40,808 nucleotides of DNA from Chloracidobacterium sp. UBA3360. Its GTDB lineage: Bacteria; Acidobacteriota; Blastocatellia; Pyrinomonadales; Pyrinomonadaceae. The stretch covers positions 1-40,808 of the forward strand of contig DEQS01000083.1 in NCBI GenBank assembly GCA_002360555.1. The letters are read 5' to 3'. Positions within the stretch are counted from its first letter, which is position 1. Every line of letters begins with the position of its first letter. Shown one piece after another: positions 16,829 through 24,694 of the stretch. The translations under genes and the position numbers were made by a program. The notes beneath the pieces are model-generated. The model worked only from the letters and a program-made list of their open reading frames with translations, had not been told where the DNA came from and did no database searches.

Positions 16829-18643
16829 ATGAAAGATCTTAAACGGCTTCTAAAATATGTCCGCCCCTATTGGGCCGCTTTTGTCTTGGCCCTCGTGGCT
16901 ATGGTCCTCGGCGCCGTGTTTGAAACAGCGATCGGAGCGATGATCGTTCCGATATTCGATCAATTTCTCCAAACCACCACGACCAAGACAAAGACGCTGT
17001 TTGACCTTAACAGCCTGATCCCGCGTAATGATTGGTTCAAAGCCTGGACAATGATCGCCGGCCTTTTGTTATCATTCACGATCCTAAAGGGCGTTGCGGA
17101 GTATTTCTCTTCGTATCTGATGGCGAGGATCGGCCAATCGGCCGTCCTCAACCTCCGAAGCGAGCTTTACGAACACCTCCTAAAACAGTCGGCCGTTTTC
17201 TTTGAAAAACATCGAACAAATTACCTGGTATCTAGGCTGGTCGTCAGTTGTTCTGCGATCGAACTCGCAGTTTCGTCAAATCTACGCGATGTACTGAGAG
17301 AGAGCTTTATGCTCATTTTCTTTCTTAGTGCGGCCTTCTATTTTAACTGGCGGCTAACGCTTGGCTCGCTGATAATCGCTCCGATCATCGGCCTGATCAC
17401 GACTAATTACAGCCGCAGGATGCGAAAGTTTGCCGACGTGTCGCTCGAGGGAAATAAAAGCCTGACCGACACCTCGCAAGAGGCTCTTGCCAATCACATA
17501 ATCGTCAAGGCCTACTCAGCGGAAGCATCGGAACGCGAACGCTTTCTCGAATCGGCAAAGATCATCGCAAAAGCAAACCTTCGGTCCGCACGGATCTCGG
17601 CAACTGCTCCGCCTTCTCTCGAATTCGTAGGCATAATGGCGATCGTAGTGTTGTTTTACTTTGGCTTACGTGAGATCAATTCTGCACGACTCGATCCTTC
17701 TCAGTTTTTTACCTTTCTCTTTTTTCTATTTAGGAGCTACGACCCGATGCGCAAGATCTCGCGTCAACACAACGAGATCACCAAAGCATTTGCTGCGGCA
17801 AGAGATGTTTGGAATATTTTGGATCAGGACGATTCCCTACCTGAGATCAAAGACCCGGTTGTATTAGCTCCCTTGACCAAGGGGATCAGTATCGAAAACG
17901 TTTCGTTCAATTATCGAAATGGTGCAAAGAAAATACTGCAGGATATTAACTTGGATATCCCCACAGGCACGATGGTGGCACTCGTCGGCCAGAGCGGCGG
18001 CGGCAAATCGAGCCTTACACGGCTGATCCAGCGGCTCTACGACCCGACTGCGGGCTCGATCATGTGGGACGGGATCGACATTCGTAATGCAGACATCCGC
18101 AGTCTTCGGCGACAGATCGCTCTAGTTACTCAGGAAACGGTTCTGTTCAATGACACGATCCGGCAAAACATTGCCTATGGCAACCCCGACGCGTCCGACG
18201 CCGAAGTGGCTGAGGCAGCGCGGGTAGCATACGCGGACGAGTTCATCGATCAACTGCCGGAGAAATACGATACGCTCGTCGGCGAACGCGGCGTGCTACT
18301 TTCCGGCGGACAACGACAGCGAATAGCTATCGCACGTGCGGTTCTTGTAAATGCTCCGGTTCTCATACTTGATGAAGCCACATCGGCGCTTGATACCGAG
18401 AGCGAGCACCTTGTTCAATTGGCGATCTCAAACCTGATGCAGCACCGTACCTCGATCGTGATCGCACATCGATTATCCACCATACAAAAGGCAGATCGGA
18501 TCGTCGTGATGGAAAAGGGCAGAATAATAGAGACTGGAACACACGAAGAACTACTCAAAAGCAAAGGAACCTACGAGAAGCTCTACAAGATGCAGTTTAA
18601 TGATGGCGAAAACGCTAAGGATCCAAAAGACATAATTATCTAG
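16829..18643 (+). CDS. msbA: MsbA-type ABC exporter (lipid A or lipid flippase)
   Basis: A 604-residue half-transporter: N-terminal six-helix membrane domain (about 15-320) and C-terminal ATPase domain (about 345-590). All catalytic motifs are intact: Walker A GQSGGGKSS (about 388-396), signature LSGGQRQRIAIARA (about 490-503), Walker B VLILDEATSALD (about 511-522), and H-loop IAHRLSTI. Length and order match MsbA, which flips lipid A-core across the inner membrane using ATP; related lipid or peptide exporters cannot be fully excluded. It is the first gene of a co-directional run, with the next ATG nine bases after its stop. No strong ribosome binding site is visible. Confidence 0.85.
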   Translation: MKDLKRLLKYVRPYWAAFVLALVAMVLGAVFETAIGAMIVPIFDQFLQTTTTKTKTLFDLNSLIPRNDWFKAWTMIAGLLLSFTILKGVAEYFSSYLMARIGQSAVLNLRSELYEHLLKQSAVFFEKHRTNYLVSRLVVSCSAIELAVSSNLRDVLRESFMLIFFLSAAFYFNWRLTLGSLIIAPIIGLITTNYSRRMRKFADVSLEGNKSLTDTSQEALANHIIVKAYSAEASERERFLESAKIIAKANLRSARISATAPPSLEFVGIMAIVVLFYFGLREINSARLDPSQFFTFLFFLFRSYDPMRKISRQHNEITKAFAAARDVWNILDQDDSLPEIKDPVVLAPLTKGISIENVSFNYRNGAKKILQDINLDIPTGTMVALVGQSGGGKSSLTRLIQRLYDPTAGSIMWDGIDIRNADIRSLRRQIALVTQETVLFNDTIRQNIAYGNPDASDAEVAEAARVAYADEFIDQLPEKYDTLVGERGVLLSGGQRQRIAIARAVLVNAPVLILDEATSALDTESEHLVQLAISNLMQHRTSIVIAHRLSTIQKADRIVVMEKGRIIETGTHEELLKSKGTYEKLYKMQFNDGENAKDPKDIII

Positions 18644-18652
18644 GCCCTCGGA

Positions 18653-19501
18653 ATGAAAAAGCGACGCTTAAATCAATTTATTAAAGGGACGATCCAAAGG
18701 CTCGAGTTCGCGTGGCACCGCGCGCGTATCTCGAAGTACCGAGGAACGTTTTCGAATTTTGATGAGCAGACGATCATTGAGAAATATGTAGATCTCTTTC
18801 GAATTCGGGACCAAAACCAAACTGTAGTGGATATTGGTGCCGGCGACGGCGTCCGGTCGTCCAATACGTTTGCCCTGGTTCAAGACGGTTGGAACGTCCT
18901 CGGCGTCGAATATGATAGCCGAAAAGCCAGCCTATTAGCTCAAAACTATAGTTTCTATCCAGGATCACGCGCCTGCCGCTTTCTTGTTACGTCGACGAAT
19001 ATCGTCGACCTGCTCAACGCATATTCCGTCGAAAAGGATTTTGCCCTTCTAAGTTTGGATATTGATGGATGTGATTATTGGGTCTTGGACGCTATCCTGT
19101 CTGAATTTCGACCTAAACTCGTAGTCTCTGAATTCAATGAAAAGATCCCTCCGCCGGTGAAATTTGTCGTCAATGACGTTCCTGAGTTTAGCCTCCGGCA
19201 CCATTTTTTTGGCTATAGCGTTAGCAAGCTCGGGGACCTGCTGGAAAAGCACGATTATGTGATGCTCGAGATCGAATTTAATAACGTGGTTATCGCTCCT
19301 GCGGAAATCGCTAGCGAAAATTCTGTCGGCATTGAAGAAGCCTACAGCAAAGGGTATTTGAACCGACCGGACCGAAAAGAAAAGTTCAGAGCAAATGCGA
19401 ATATGGAGCCTTTGCAAAGCATGGATCCTCAGCAGTGCGTCGATTTTCTACATAATTTCTATGCAGAATATCAGGACGAGTACCAGATCGAATTGAGATA
19501 A
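18653..19501 (+). CDS. FkbM-like SAM-dependent methyltransferase (putative)
   Basis: A 282-residue protein with a Rossmann methyltransferase signature: TVVDIGAGDGVRSSNTFA (motif I, about 60-77), then an acidic strand end GVEYDSRKAS and LSLDIDGCDYWVLDAIL. This pattern resembles FkbM-type methyltransferases that modify sugars or lipids; the substrate is unknown. The C-terminal 60 residues show no motif I recognise. It lies nine bases after msbA and 12 bases before yicC, so it is probably co-transcribed. With msbA upstream, a role in modifying an envelope glycolipid is a reasonable but unproven inference. Confidence 0.55.
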   Translation: MKKRRLNQFIKGTIQRLEFAWHRARISKYRGTFSNFDEQTIIEKYVDLFRIRDQNQTVVDIGAGDGVRSSNTFALVQDGWNVLGVEYDSRKASLLAQNYSFYPGSRACRFLVTSTNIVDLLNAYSVEKDFALLSLDIDGCDYWVLDAILSEFRPKLVVSEFNEKIPPPVKFVVNDVPEFSLRHHFFGYSVSKLGDLLEKHDYVMLEIEFNNVVIAPAEIASENSVGIEEAYSKGYLNRPDRKEKFRANANMEPLQSMDPQQCVDFLHNFYAEYQDEYQIELR

Positions 19502-19513
19502 AGTGTGCAGCTT

Positions 19514-20392
19514 ATGAAATCAATGACAGGCTTTGGCCGTGCGTCGGTCACCGAAAACAATTTTGCGATCACCGTCGAACTTAAGACGGTAAATAACCGT
19601 TTTCTCGACATCAATCTGCGGCTCGCCAGCGAATTGCAGCAGCTCGAATCCGAGATCAAACGCCTCATTGGCGGTCGTCTAACCCGCGGCCGCGTCGATG
19701 TAAATTTGCAATACGACCGCACGAGCGATGTGGAATACGAGCTAAACCGTCCGCTGATAACGGGTTTTCTGGCGGCGATGAAGGACATGCAAACCGAATT
19801 TGCACTGACAGGCGAACCAGACATAAACGTCATCGCACGTCTGCCAAATGTGGTCTCGACAAAAAAAGAAGAGCCGACATCCGAGTTTCTCGCCGCCATC
19901 GAAAAGGTATTTTCTCTGGCTCTCGACGACCTCGAAAAGATGCGGCTTAAAGAAGGCTCGATGCTGTCAGATGAGCTGGAATCACGCCTCGCCGAGATAG
20001 AAAGACGTCTGCCACCGATCGAAGCTGACGCCGATAACGTTGCCGAAGAATATCGTCAACGGCTTACAAAACGTATCGGCGATATGCTTGCAAAAAGCGA
20101 TTCTCAGATCGAGATCGACCAGGCACGGCTTGCCCAAGAGGTAGCCTATCTTGCTGAAAAAGCCGACATTTCCGAAGAGATCGCCCGACTCCGAACTCAC
20201 ATCGAACATTTTCGCACCATCGTCAAAGACGACCGCGATGTCGGCAAACGGCTCGATTTTCTAACTCAAGAACTCAACCGCGAAGCCAACACGATCACAT
20301 CAAAAACGACCAATATGTCCGTTAAAGAAAATGCTCTTGCGATAAAGAGCGAGATTGAGAAAATTCGCGAACAGGTTCAAAATGTGGAATAA
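19514..20392 (+). CDS. yicC: YicC-family endoribonuclease-like protein
   Basis: A 292-residue protein starting MKSMTGFGRASV, the highly conserved YicC N-terminus. The C-terminal half (DUF1732-like) contains EEIARLRTHIEHFR, DVGKRLDFLTQELNREANTI and a final KSEIEKIREQVQNVE. YicC proteins have been linked to RNA cleavage and stationary-phase survival in Escherichia coli. The ATG at 19514 fits the family start; a GTG nine bases upstream would add only three residues. The order yicC-gmk-rpoZ is common in bacteria and is kept here, except for an extra gene inserted just after the yicC stop. Confidence 0.9.
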   Translation: MKSMTGFGRASVTENNFAITVELKTVNNRFLDINLRLASELQQLESEIKRLIGGRLTRGRVDVNLQYDRTSDVEYELNRPLITGFLAAMKDMQTEFALTGEPDINVIARLPNVVSTKKEEPTSEFLAAIEKVFSLALDDLEKMRLKEGSMLSDELESRLAEIERRLPPIEADADNVAEEYRQRLTKRIGDMLAKSDSQIEIDQARLAQEVAYLAEKADISEEIARLRTHIEHFRTIVKDDRDVGKRLDFLTQELNREANTITSKTTNMSVKENALAIKSEIEKIREQVQNVE

Positions 20393-20424
20393 AATTGGCC
20401 ACCGATTACACGGATAAAATGGAT
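20391..20424. repeat. Left inverted repeat flanking the GxxExxY gene
   Basis: The arm begins with AAAATTGG directly at the yicC stop codon, contains the core CCACCGATTACACGGAT and ends with GGAT. It pairs as an imperfect inverted repeat with 20802-20834: about 27 of 33 positions match after allowing one extra G, and the 17-base core differs at a single base. Confidence 0.8.
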
Positions 20425-20820
20425 CAGAAAATGTTGCACCATGCTCTAACTGAAAAAATTATCGGAGTGTTTTATGATGTGTACAACGAATTGGGCCATG
20501 GCTTTTTGGAATCCATTTACGAAACCGCGATGGTTATCGCCTTGCGAGAAAAAGGCCTAGTGGTTGAACAACAGGTCGAGGTGCCTGTCTGGTTTCGTGG
20601 AAATAAGATCGGAAACTTTTTCGCAGATCTTTTCGTGGAGGGAGTCGTAATAGTTGAACTCAAGGCTGTAAGGTCCATCGATCCCTCTCACGAAGCTCAG
20701 TTATTACACTATCTTCGTTCAACGCAGATAGAACTAGGATTGTTGCTTAACTTTGGTGTCAGGCCAGAAATCAAGAGAAAGATATTCGACAATCCTAGAA
20801 AATCCGTCCGATCCGTGTGA
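20419..20820 (+). CDS. GxxExxY family protein (PD-(D/E)XK nuclease-like)
   Basis: A protein of 133 residues from the ATG at 20419, or 141 from an in-frame TTG at 20395. It carries the family-defining motif GFLESIY (Gly, Glu and Tyr at positions 36, 39 and 42 counted from the TTG) and a likely nuclease-type core, FFADLFVEGVVIVELKA, with Asp78, Glu88 and Lys90. The family (PDDEXK_3-like) has no established biological role. The gene sits exactly between yicC and gmk and both ends run into inverted repeats: the left arm covers the start region and the right arm contains the TGA stop. Neither start has a clear ribosome binding site; the ATG is preferred by codon type. See the matching finding. Confidence 0.75.
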   Translation: MDQKMLHHALTEKIIGVFYDVYNELGHGFLESIYETAMVIALREKGLVVEQQVEVPVWFRGNKIGNFFADLFVEGVVIVELKAVRSIDPSHEAQLLHYLRSTQIELGLLLNFGVRPEIKRKIFDNPRKSVRSV

Positions 20821-20834
20821 TCGGTGGCAATTTT
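20802..20834. repeat. Right inverted repeat flanking the GxxExxY gene
   Basis: The core ATCCGTGTGATCGGTGG (20811-20827) is the reverse complement of the left-arm core with one mismatch. An outer CAATTTT and an inner ATCC extend the match. The stop codon of the GxxExxY gene lies inside this arm. A run of nine T (20831-20839) follows, directly before the gmk start codon. Confidence 0.8.
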
Positions 20835-20839
20835 TTTTT

Positions 20840-21484
20840 ATGAAGGGCAATCTCATTATCATCAGTTCCCCGTCCGGCGGCGGCAAAGGCACGCTGATAA
20901 AAGAGGTGCGTTCGATGCTGCCCGATCTTGGCTATTCGTGTTCGCACACGACGCGGCCGCAAAGGTTTGGCGAGGAAGAGGGCCGGGAATATTTTTTCAT
21001 CAGCCGCGAGGAATTTGAGCGACGGATCGAGTCGGGCGACTTTCTTGAATACGCAAATGTCCACGGAAACCTTTATGGAACCTCGCTCGCAGAAAGCCGA
21101 AAGGTCTTTAACACCGGCAAAGATCTGATCGTCGAGGTTGATGTACAGGGAGCTTTACAAATGATGGCGAACGCGGATCTTGACGGTTCACGCATCAGCA
21201 TCTTTATATTGCCCCCGTCATTTGAGGTCTTGCGGGCGCGGCTTACGTCGCGAAACACTGAGGAACCGGACGAATTACGGACACGATTGAAGAATTCTTT
21301 CAGCGAGGTCAGCGAGTATCAGAAATTCGATTACGTCATAGTCAATGAAGATCTGCCCACTGCCGCTCGTCAACTGGCCGCAATAATTACAGCCGAACGT
21401 CAGTCCACGGATAGACAAACTAGTGCAATAAAGGGTATTCTTGATAGTTTCGATGCATCAAGGCATCTGTTTGAAGGAGAATAG
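20840..21484 (+). CDS. gmk: Guanylate kinase
   Basis: A 214-residue cytoplasmic enzyme that phosphorylates GMP to GDP with ATP. The P-loop SSPSGGGKGTL (9-19) is followed by the guanylate-kinase GMP-binding series SCSHTTRPQRFGEEEGREYF and FLEYANVHGNLYGTS, then DLIVEVDVQGALQM and the lid region LTSRNTEEPDELRTRL. Length is normal for the family. The open frame extends upstream through the inverted repeat, but homologues start at MKGNLIIISSPSG. The ribosome binding site is odd: only GGTGG inside the right repeat arm, 12 bases away across a T9 tract. So the inserted element may have replaced the native gmk leader. Confidence 0.95.
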   Translation: MKGNLIIISSPSGGGKGTLIKEVRSMLPDLGYSCSHTTRPQRFGEEEGREYFFISREEFERRIESGDFLEYANVHGNLYGTSLAESRKVFNTGKDLIVEVDVQGALQMMANADLDGSRISIFILPPSFEVLRARLTSRNTEEPDELRTRLKNSFSEVSEYQKFDYVIVNEDLPTAARQLAAIITAERQSTDRQTSAIKGILDSFDASRHLFEGE

Positions 21485-21492
21485 CCCAAATT

Positions 21493-21741
21493 ATGGCCGA
21501 CGAGATCAAAGACATCGCAGAAGAAACCGAGGAAATAGTCGAACAGGAAGAGATCATCGATCCGCCTGAGATCGATTCGAAATACCGCATGATCATCCTT
21601 GCAGCCCAGCGCAGCAAGCAGCTCCAGCGTGGTGCCACCTCGCGGGTCGATCTCGATATGCGTAAAACAAAACCGACGCGTATCGCGATGAAAGAATTTA
21701 AGGAAAGGAAAGTCAATTTCGAGATCCTCGAAAACAACTAA
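21493..21741 (+). CDS. rpoZ: RNA polymerase omega subunit
   Basis: An 82-residue protein. After an acidic N-terminal extension the omega core is clear: DSKYRMIILAAQRSKQLQRG, then TRIAMKEFKERKVNFEIL. Omega helps assemble and stabilise the RNA polymerase core by clamping beta-prime. It lies eight bases after gmk, the usual arrangement, and ends just before a strong terminator, so it is the last gene of the msbA-rpoZ run. Confidence 0.9.
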   Translation: MADEIKDIAEETEEIVEQEEIIDPPEIDSKYRMIILAAQRSKQLQRGATSRVDLDMRKTKPTRIAMKEFKERKVNFEILENN

Positions 21742-21762
21742 CTTTTTGCAGATCACAAATCA

Positions 21763-21791
21763 AAAAAGCCGCCATTCGTTGGCGGCTTTTT
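21763..21791. terminator. Bidirectional intrinsic terminator
   Basis: Perfect 12-bp stem AAAAAGCCGCCA (21763-21774) and TGGCGGCTTTTT (21780-21791) with the loop TTCGT. It lies between the convergent rpoZ and ETF-QO genes and has the U-run on either strand. Confidence 0.9.
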
Positions 21792-21794
21792 GCG

Positions 21795-23495
21795 TTACAT
21801 ACCTTTATAATTCGGCCCGCCGCCGCCCTCAGGCGTGACCCAGTTGATGATCTGATACGGATCGGCGATGTCGCAGGTCTTGCAATGGACGCAGTTTGAA
21901 AAATTGACCTTTAGCTCCTTTCGCCCAGATTCTGCATCGGTTTCCATTTCATAAACCGCTGCCGGACAAAAACGCTGGCAAGGATTGTCATATTCCTCGA
22001 CGCATCGCGTGGCACATATCTCGGTGTCGAGAACGTGCAGATGCGACGGCTGATCTTCGTCGTGAGCGACCGCACCGTAAAAAACATCGGTCACCTTGTC
22101 AAAGGTAAGTTCTTTATCAAACTTGAGATCGGAATATCTCGCCGGATCCGTCGTGCCCTCGGCAAGTTTCTGCATTCGCTCGTGGCCAGCGACATGATGC
22201 TCTTTCGGCATAAAGCCCCACGCCATGCCCTTTGTCAGAAACTGCAACCCTGTATTGATCAGCCCCGACCAGCGACCTTTCTGAAATGCTCCGTGAAAAT
22301 TGCGGACCGGATGCAGTTCATCGTAGATCCAGCTCAGGTTCACTTTTTCTTCGAAATGTCTGAGTGTTTTTGACGAAAAATCTTCGTGGTCAAAAGCCCC
22401 GACGATCGTCTCGGCGGCGAGCATGCCCGATTTCATCGCGGTGTGAATGCCTTTGATCCGCTGACCGTTTAGGAACGACGCCGAATCCCCGACGATCAGC
22501 ACGCCATCCGCGTACAGCTTTGGCATCGTGTAATAGCCGCCGGCGTTGATCGTTTTGGCGCCGTATTTGATCATCTTGCCGCCCGCGAGCATCTTGGCGA
22601 CTTTGGGGTGCGTTTTATACTTTTGAAACTCGTGATGAGGATCGATATTTGGATCTTCGTAATCGAGCCCCGTCACATAGCCAATGCTGACCACGTTATT
22701 TTTCATACCGTAGATCCAGCCGCCGCCGTAGGTCCGCGTGTCGGACGGAAAGCCCAGAGTATGCACGACCATGCCCTCGGCAAAATTTCCCTCAGGCACT
22801 TCCCACAATTCTTTAACGCCAAGCGAAAACACTTGCGGCTCTTTGCCTTCCATCAGGCCAAGACGCGACATCAACTGTTTTGCAAGCGAACCGCGTGAGC
22901 CCTCGCCGAGCACGGTGACCTTTGCCAGAAGATCGACGCCCGGTTCGAAATTTGGTTTTTTATGTCCGTCCTTATCAATGCCCTTGTCACCGGTGCGGAC
23001 GCCTATAACGGCGTCGTTATCGTCATACAAAATCTCGGCGGCGGGAAACTCGGGGAAAATATTGATCCCGGCCTCTTCGCATTTTTCGCCAAGCCATTCA
23101 CAGACCTTGCTCAACGAAACGATGTACTTACCCTTGTTCTTGAGCGGCGGCGGCGTGATCGGAGCGACAAACCCGCGTGTCGGCGTCAGATACCACGCCG
23201 CGTCTTCGGTGACGACAGTATCGACCGGACAACCCTGTGCCAAAAAATCGGGCATCAGTTCGCGGATCGCTATCGGGTCCATAACGGCACCGGAAAGGAT
23301 ATGAGCACCCACAAACGAGCCTTTCTCAACGATCGCGATCTCAAGATCGCCAATAACGCGGCCTTGTTTGAACCCCTTTTCAACCAGCTCGTCGTGCCGT
23401 TTTATCTCGGCTTTCAAATGCAGTGCCGCCGCCAGATTTGCCGGGCCAGCCCCGACAAAAACCACATCCATTGGTACCTGTTCGCGTTCGATCAT
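21795..23495 (-). CDS. Electron transfer flavoprotein-ubiquinone oxidoreductase (ETF-QO)
   Basis: A 566-residue inner-membrane-associated flavoprotein that passes electrons from reduced ETF to the quinone pool. It has an FAD-binding N-terminus (VVFVGAGPANLAAALHLK), GSFVGAHILSGAVMDP, and VGDSASFLNGQRIKGIHTAM. The C-terminal 4Fe-4S region includes CPAAVYE and NCVHCKTCDI, with the cluster cysteines present, ending in EGGGGPNYKGM, very close to the mitochondrial enzyme. The ATG at 23495 overlaps the upstream TGA (ATGA), so a TTG at 23513 is not needed. No etfAB genes are in the window. It points to beta-oxidation or amino-acid catabolism feeding a respiratory chain. Confidence 0.95.
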   Translation of the reverse strand: MIEREQVPMDVVFVGAGPANLAAALHLKAEIKRHDELVEKGFKQGRVIGDLEIAIVEKGSFVGAHILSGAVMDPIAIRELMPDFLAQGCPVDTVVTEDAAWYLTPTRGFVAPITPPPLKNKGKYIVSLSKVCEWLGEKCEEAGINIFPEFPAAEILYDDNDAVIGVRTGDKGIDKDGHKKPNFEPGVDLLAKVTVLGEGSRGSLAKQLMSRLGLMEGKEPQVFSLGVKELWEVPEGNFAEGMVVHTLGFPSDTRTYGGGWIYGMKNNVVSIGYVTGLDYEDPNIDPHHEFQKYKTHPKVAKMLAGGKMIKYGAKTINAGGYYTMPKLYADGVLIVGDSASFLNGQRIKGIHTAMKSGMLAAETIVGAFDHEDFSSKTLRHFEEKVNLSWIYDELHPVRNFHGAFQKGRWSGLINTGLQFLTKGMAWGFMPKEHHVAGHERMQKLAEGTTDPARYSDLKFDKELTFDKVTDVFYGAVAHDEDQPSHLHVLDTEICATRCVEEYDNPCQRFCPAAVYEMETDAESGRKELKVNFSNCVHCKTCDIADPYQIINWVTPEGGGGPNYKGM

Positions 23496-23821
23496 ATTTT
23501 TAGATATACCCAAGCCAGTTTGCCTGAAGCCAACGTTACCTGAACCCTCGAATACTCGACTGGTTCGTACGTATCAGCGAGGGAGAGTTCGTCTGCGGTT
23601 AGCTCAAAGACCATGCCTTCGATCGTGTCGCCGTCCGAAGCTATCGCTGCAAGCTGAACACTTTGCTCACCTTTAGCAAGAAATCCCTCGTCGATAATTT
23701 CAACCTTACTCGCTTTATAACCCTCGAGACAATCTTTTGTCCCATTCAAAAGCCGCCCAAATAATTTTAGTTGGACTTCCGCTTTTTGCAGCGTCCCGTA
23801 CGAGAAAAGATATTCGCTCAT
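23492..23821 (-). CDS. Gamma-glutamylcyclotransferase / AIG2-like protein
   Basis: A 109-residue protein with the family pattern: N-terminal LFSYGTLQKAEVQLKLFGR (YGTL substrate-binding loop), then GMVFELTADELSLADTYEP and EYSRVQVTL. Family members cleave gamma-glutamyl amino acids to 5-oxoproline, or act on gamma-glutamylamines; which applies here cannot be told. The stop overlaps the ATG of ETF-QO by four bases, implying translational coupling. If it makes 5-oxoproline, it connects functionally with the 5-oxoprolinase genes about 12 kb away, but that is inference. Confidence 0.8.
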   Translation of the reverse strand: MSEYLFSYGTLQKAEVQLKLFGRLLNGTKDCLEGYKASKVEIIDEGFLAKGEQSVQLAAIASDGDTIEGMVFELTADELSLADTYEPVEYSRVQVTLASGKLAWVYLKI

Positions 23822-23871
23822 TTCAAAAATGAATGGCTATTCAGTAATAAAAAGTATATCAAAAAGAAAGG

Positions 23872-23906
23872 CAGTCAGCTATCAGCAGTCAGTAGTCAGC
23901 AGTTCA
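23872..23906. repeat. Degenerate heptanucleotide tandem repeat
   Basis: Five successive 7-mers: CAGTCAG, CTATCAG, CAGTCAG, TAGTCAG, CAGTTCA. The first four fit a consensus (C/T)AGTCAG with few changes. It lies between the divergent cyclotransferase and lipoprotein genes, about 36 bp before the lipoprotein start. Confidence 0.6.
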
Positions 23907-23941
23907 TCGCCGTTGGCGACCAAATAGGCTAGAATCATCTG

Positions 23942-24694
23942 GTGAAACTAAGCCTCGTCACATTTGTCGTCATATTGATTTTGTCCGGCTGCCAACCGAA
24001 AAATGTGGTGAATCCAAATCTCTCAAACACAATGCCGACAAAGGTACTATGGGCGTGGGAACGCCCTGAGGATCTGCGGTTTATTGATACGAAACAATAT
24101 GGCGTGGCGTTTCTGGCTCAAACACTGACCCTCGAAACCGATAACGTGTTGCCAAAACCGAGACGTCAACCGCTCGAAACCGCTCCCGGGACATACATTA
24201 TTGCGGTCACGCGTATCGAGACAAAAAAAGGCTCTGCCGAAAGACCGACATTTACGCCGGAAATGGCAACAAAGGTCGCATCGCTCGTAAAAAATACGCT
24301 CGATCTGCCGAATGTAAAAGGCGTGCAGATCGACTTTGACGCTGTAGTTTCGGAACGCAACTTTTACCGCTCGATGATGAAAGAGTTAAAAAACCAATTG
24401 CCCCCCGAAACGCCGCTGACAATGACCTCGCTTGCCTCGTGGTGCACGGGCGATGCGTGGTTCAACGACTTCCCTGTTGACGAAGCCGTGCCAATGGCAT
24501 TTCAAATGGGTGCCGACGACGAAAAAATAAAGAACTACCTCCGCAACGGCAATGACTGGAACGAGCCGCTCTGTCGCGGGAGTTATGGCATATCAATCGA
24601 TGAGGACATTGGTGTCGAACTCAAACCTAAACGACGTGTCTATTACTTTAGTAACTCGGCTTGGAAAAGCGCTGATATCGAACGGATGCGTTAG
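23942..24694 (+). CDS. DUF3142-like lipoprotein
   Basis: A 250-residue predicted lipoprotein. The GTG start at 23942 gives a lipoprotein signal (VKLSLVTFVVILILSGC) with lipobox LSGC; Cys17 would be lipidated. The mature part has VKGVQIDFDAVVSERNFYRS and TMTSLASWCTGDAWFN followed by VDEAVPMAFQMG, which matches my memory of DUF3142, a TIM-barrel-like family of unknown activity. The stop codon overlaps that of mtnA (sequence TTAG, 24691-24694). The function is unknown; a glycoside-hydrolase-like fold is possible. Confidence 0.65.
   Translation: MKLSLVTFVVILILSGCQPKNVVNPNLSNTMPTKVLWAWERPEDLRFIDTKQYGVAFLAQTLTLETDNVLPKPRRQPLETAPGTYIIAVTRIETKKGSAERPTFTPEMATKVASLVKNTLDLPNVKGVQIDFDAVVSERNFYRSMMKELKNQLPPETPLTMTSLASWCTGDAWFNDFPVDEAVPMAFQMGADDEKIKNYLRNGNDWNEPLCRGSYGISIDEDIGVELKPKRRVYYFSNSAWKSADIERMR

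Noticed and set aside
20831..20839. T9 tract before gmk as an intrinsic terminator
   Set aside because: No local hairpin precedes it; only the distant left repeat arm could pair, with a loop of several hundred bases, so efficient termination is unlikely and would silence gmk and rpoZ.
23872..23906. Possible CRISPR-like array
   Set aside because: The units are only 7 bp with no spacers, so it is a short tandem repeat and not a CRISPR array.
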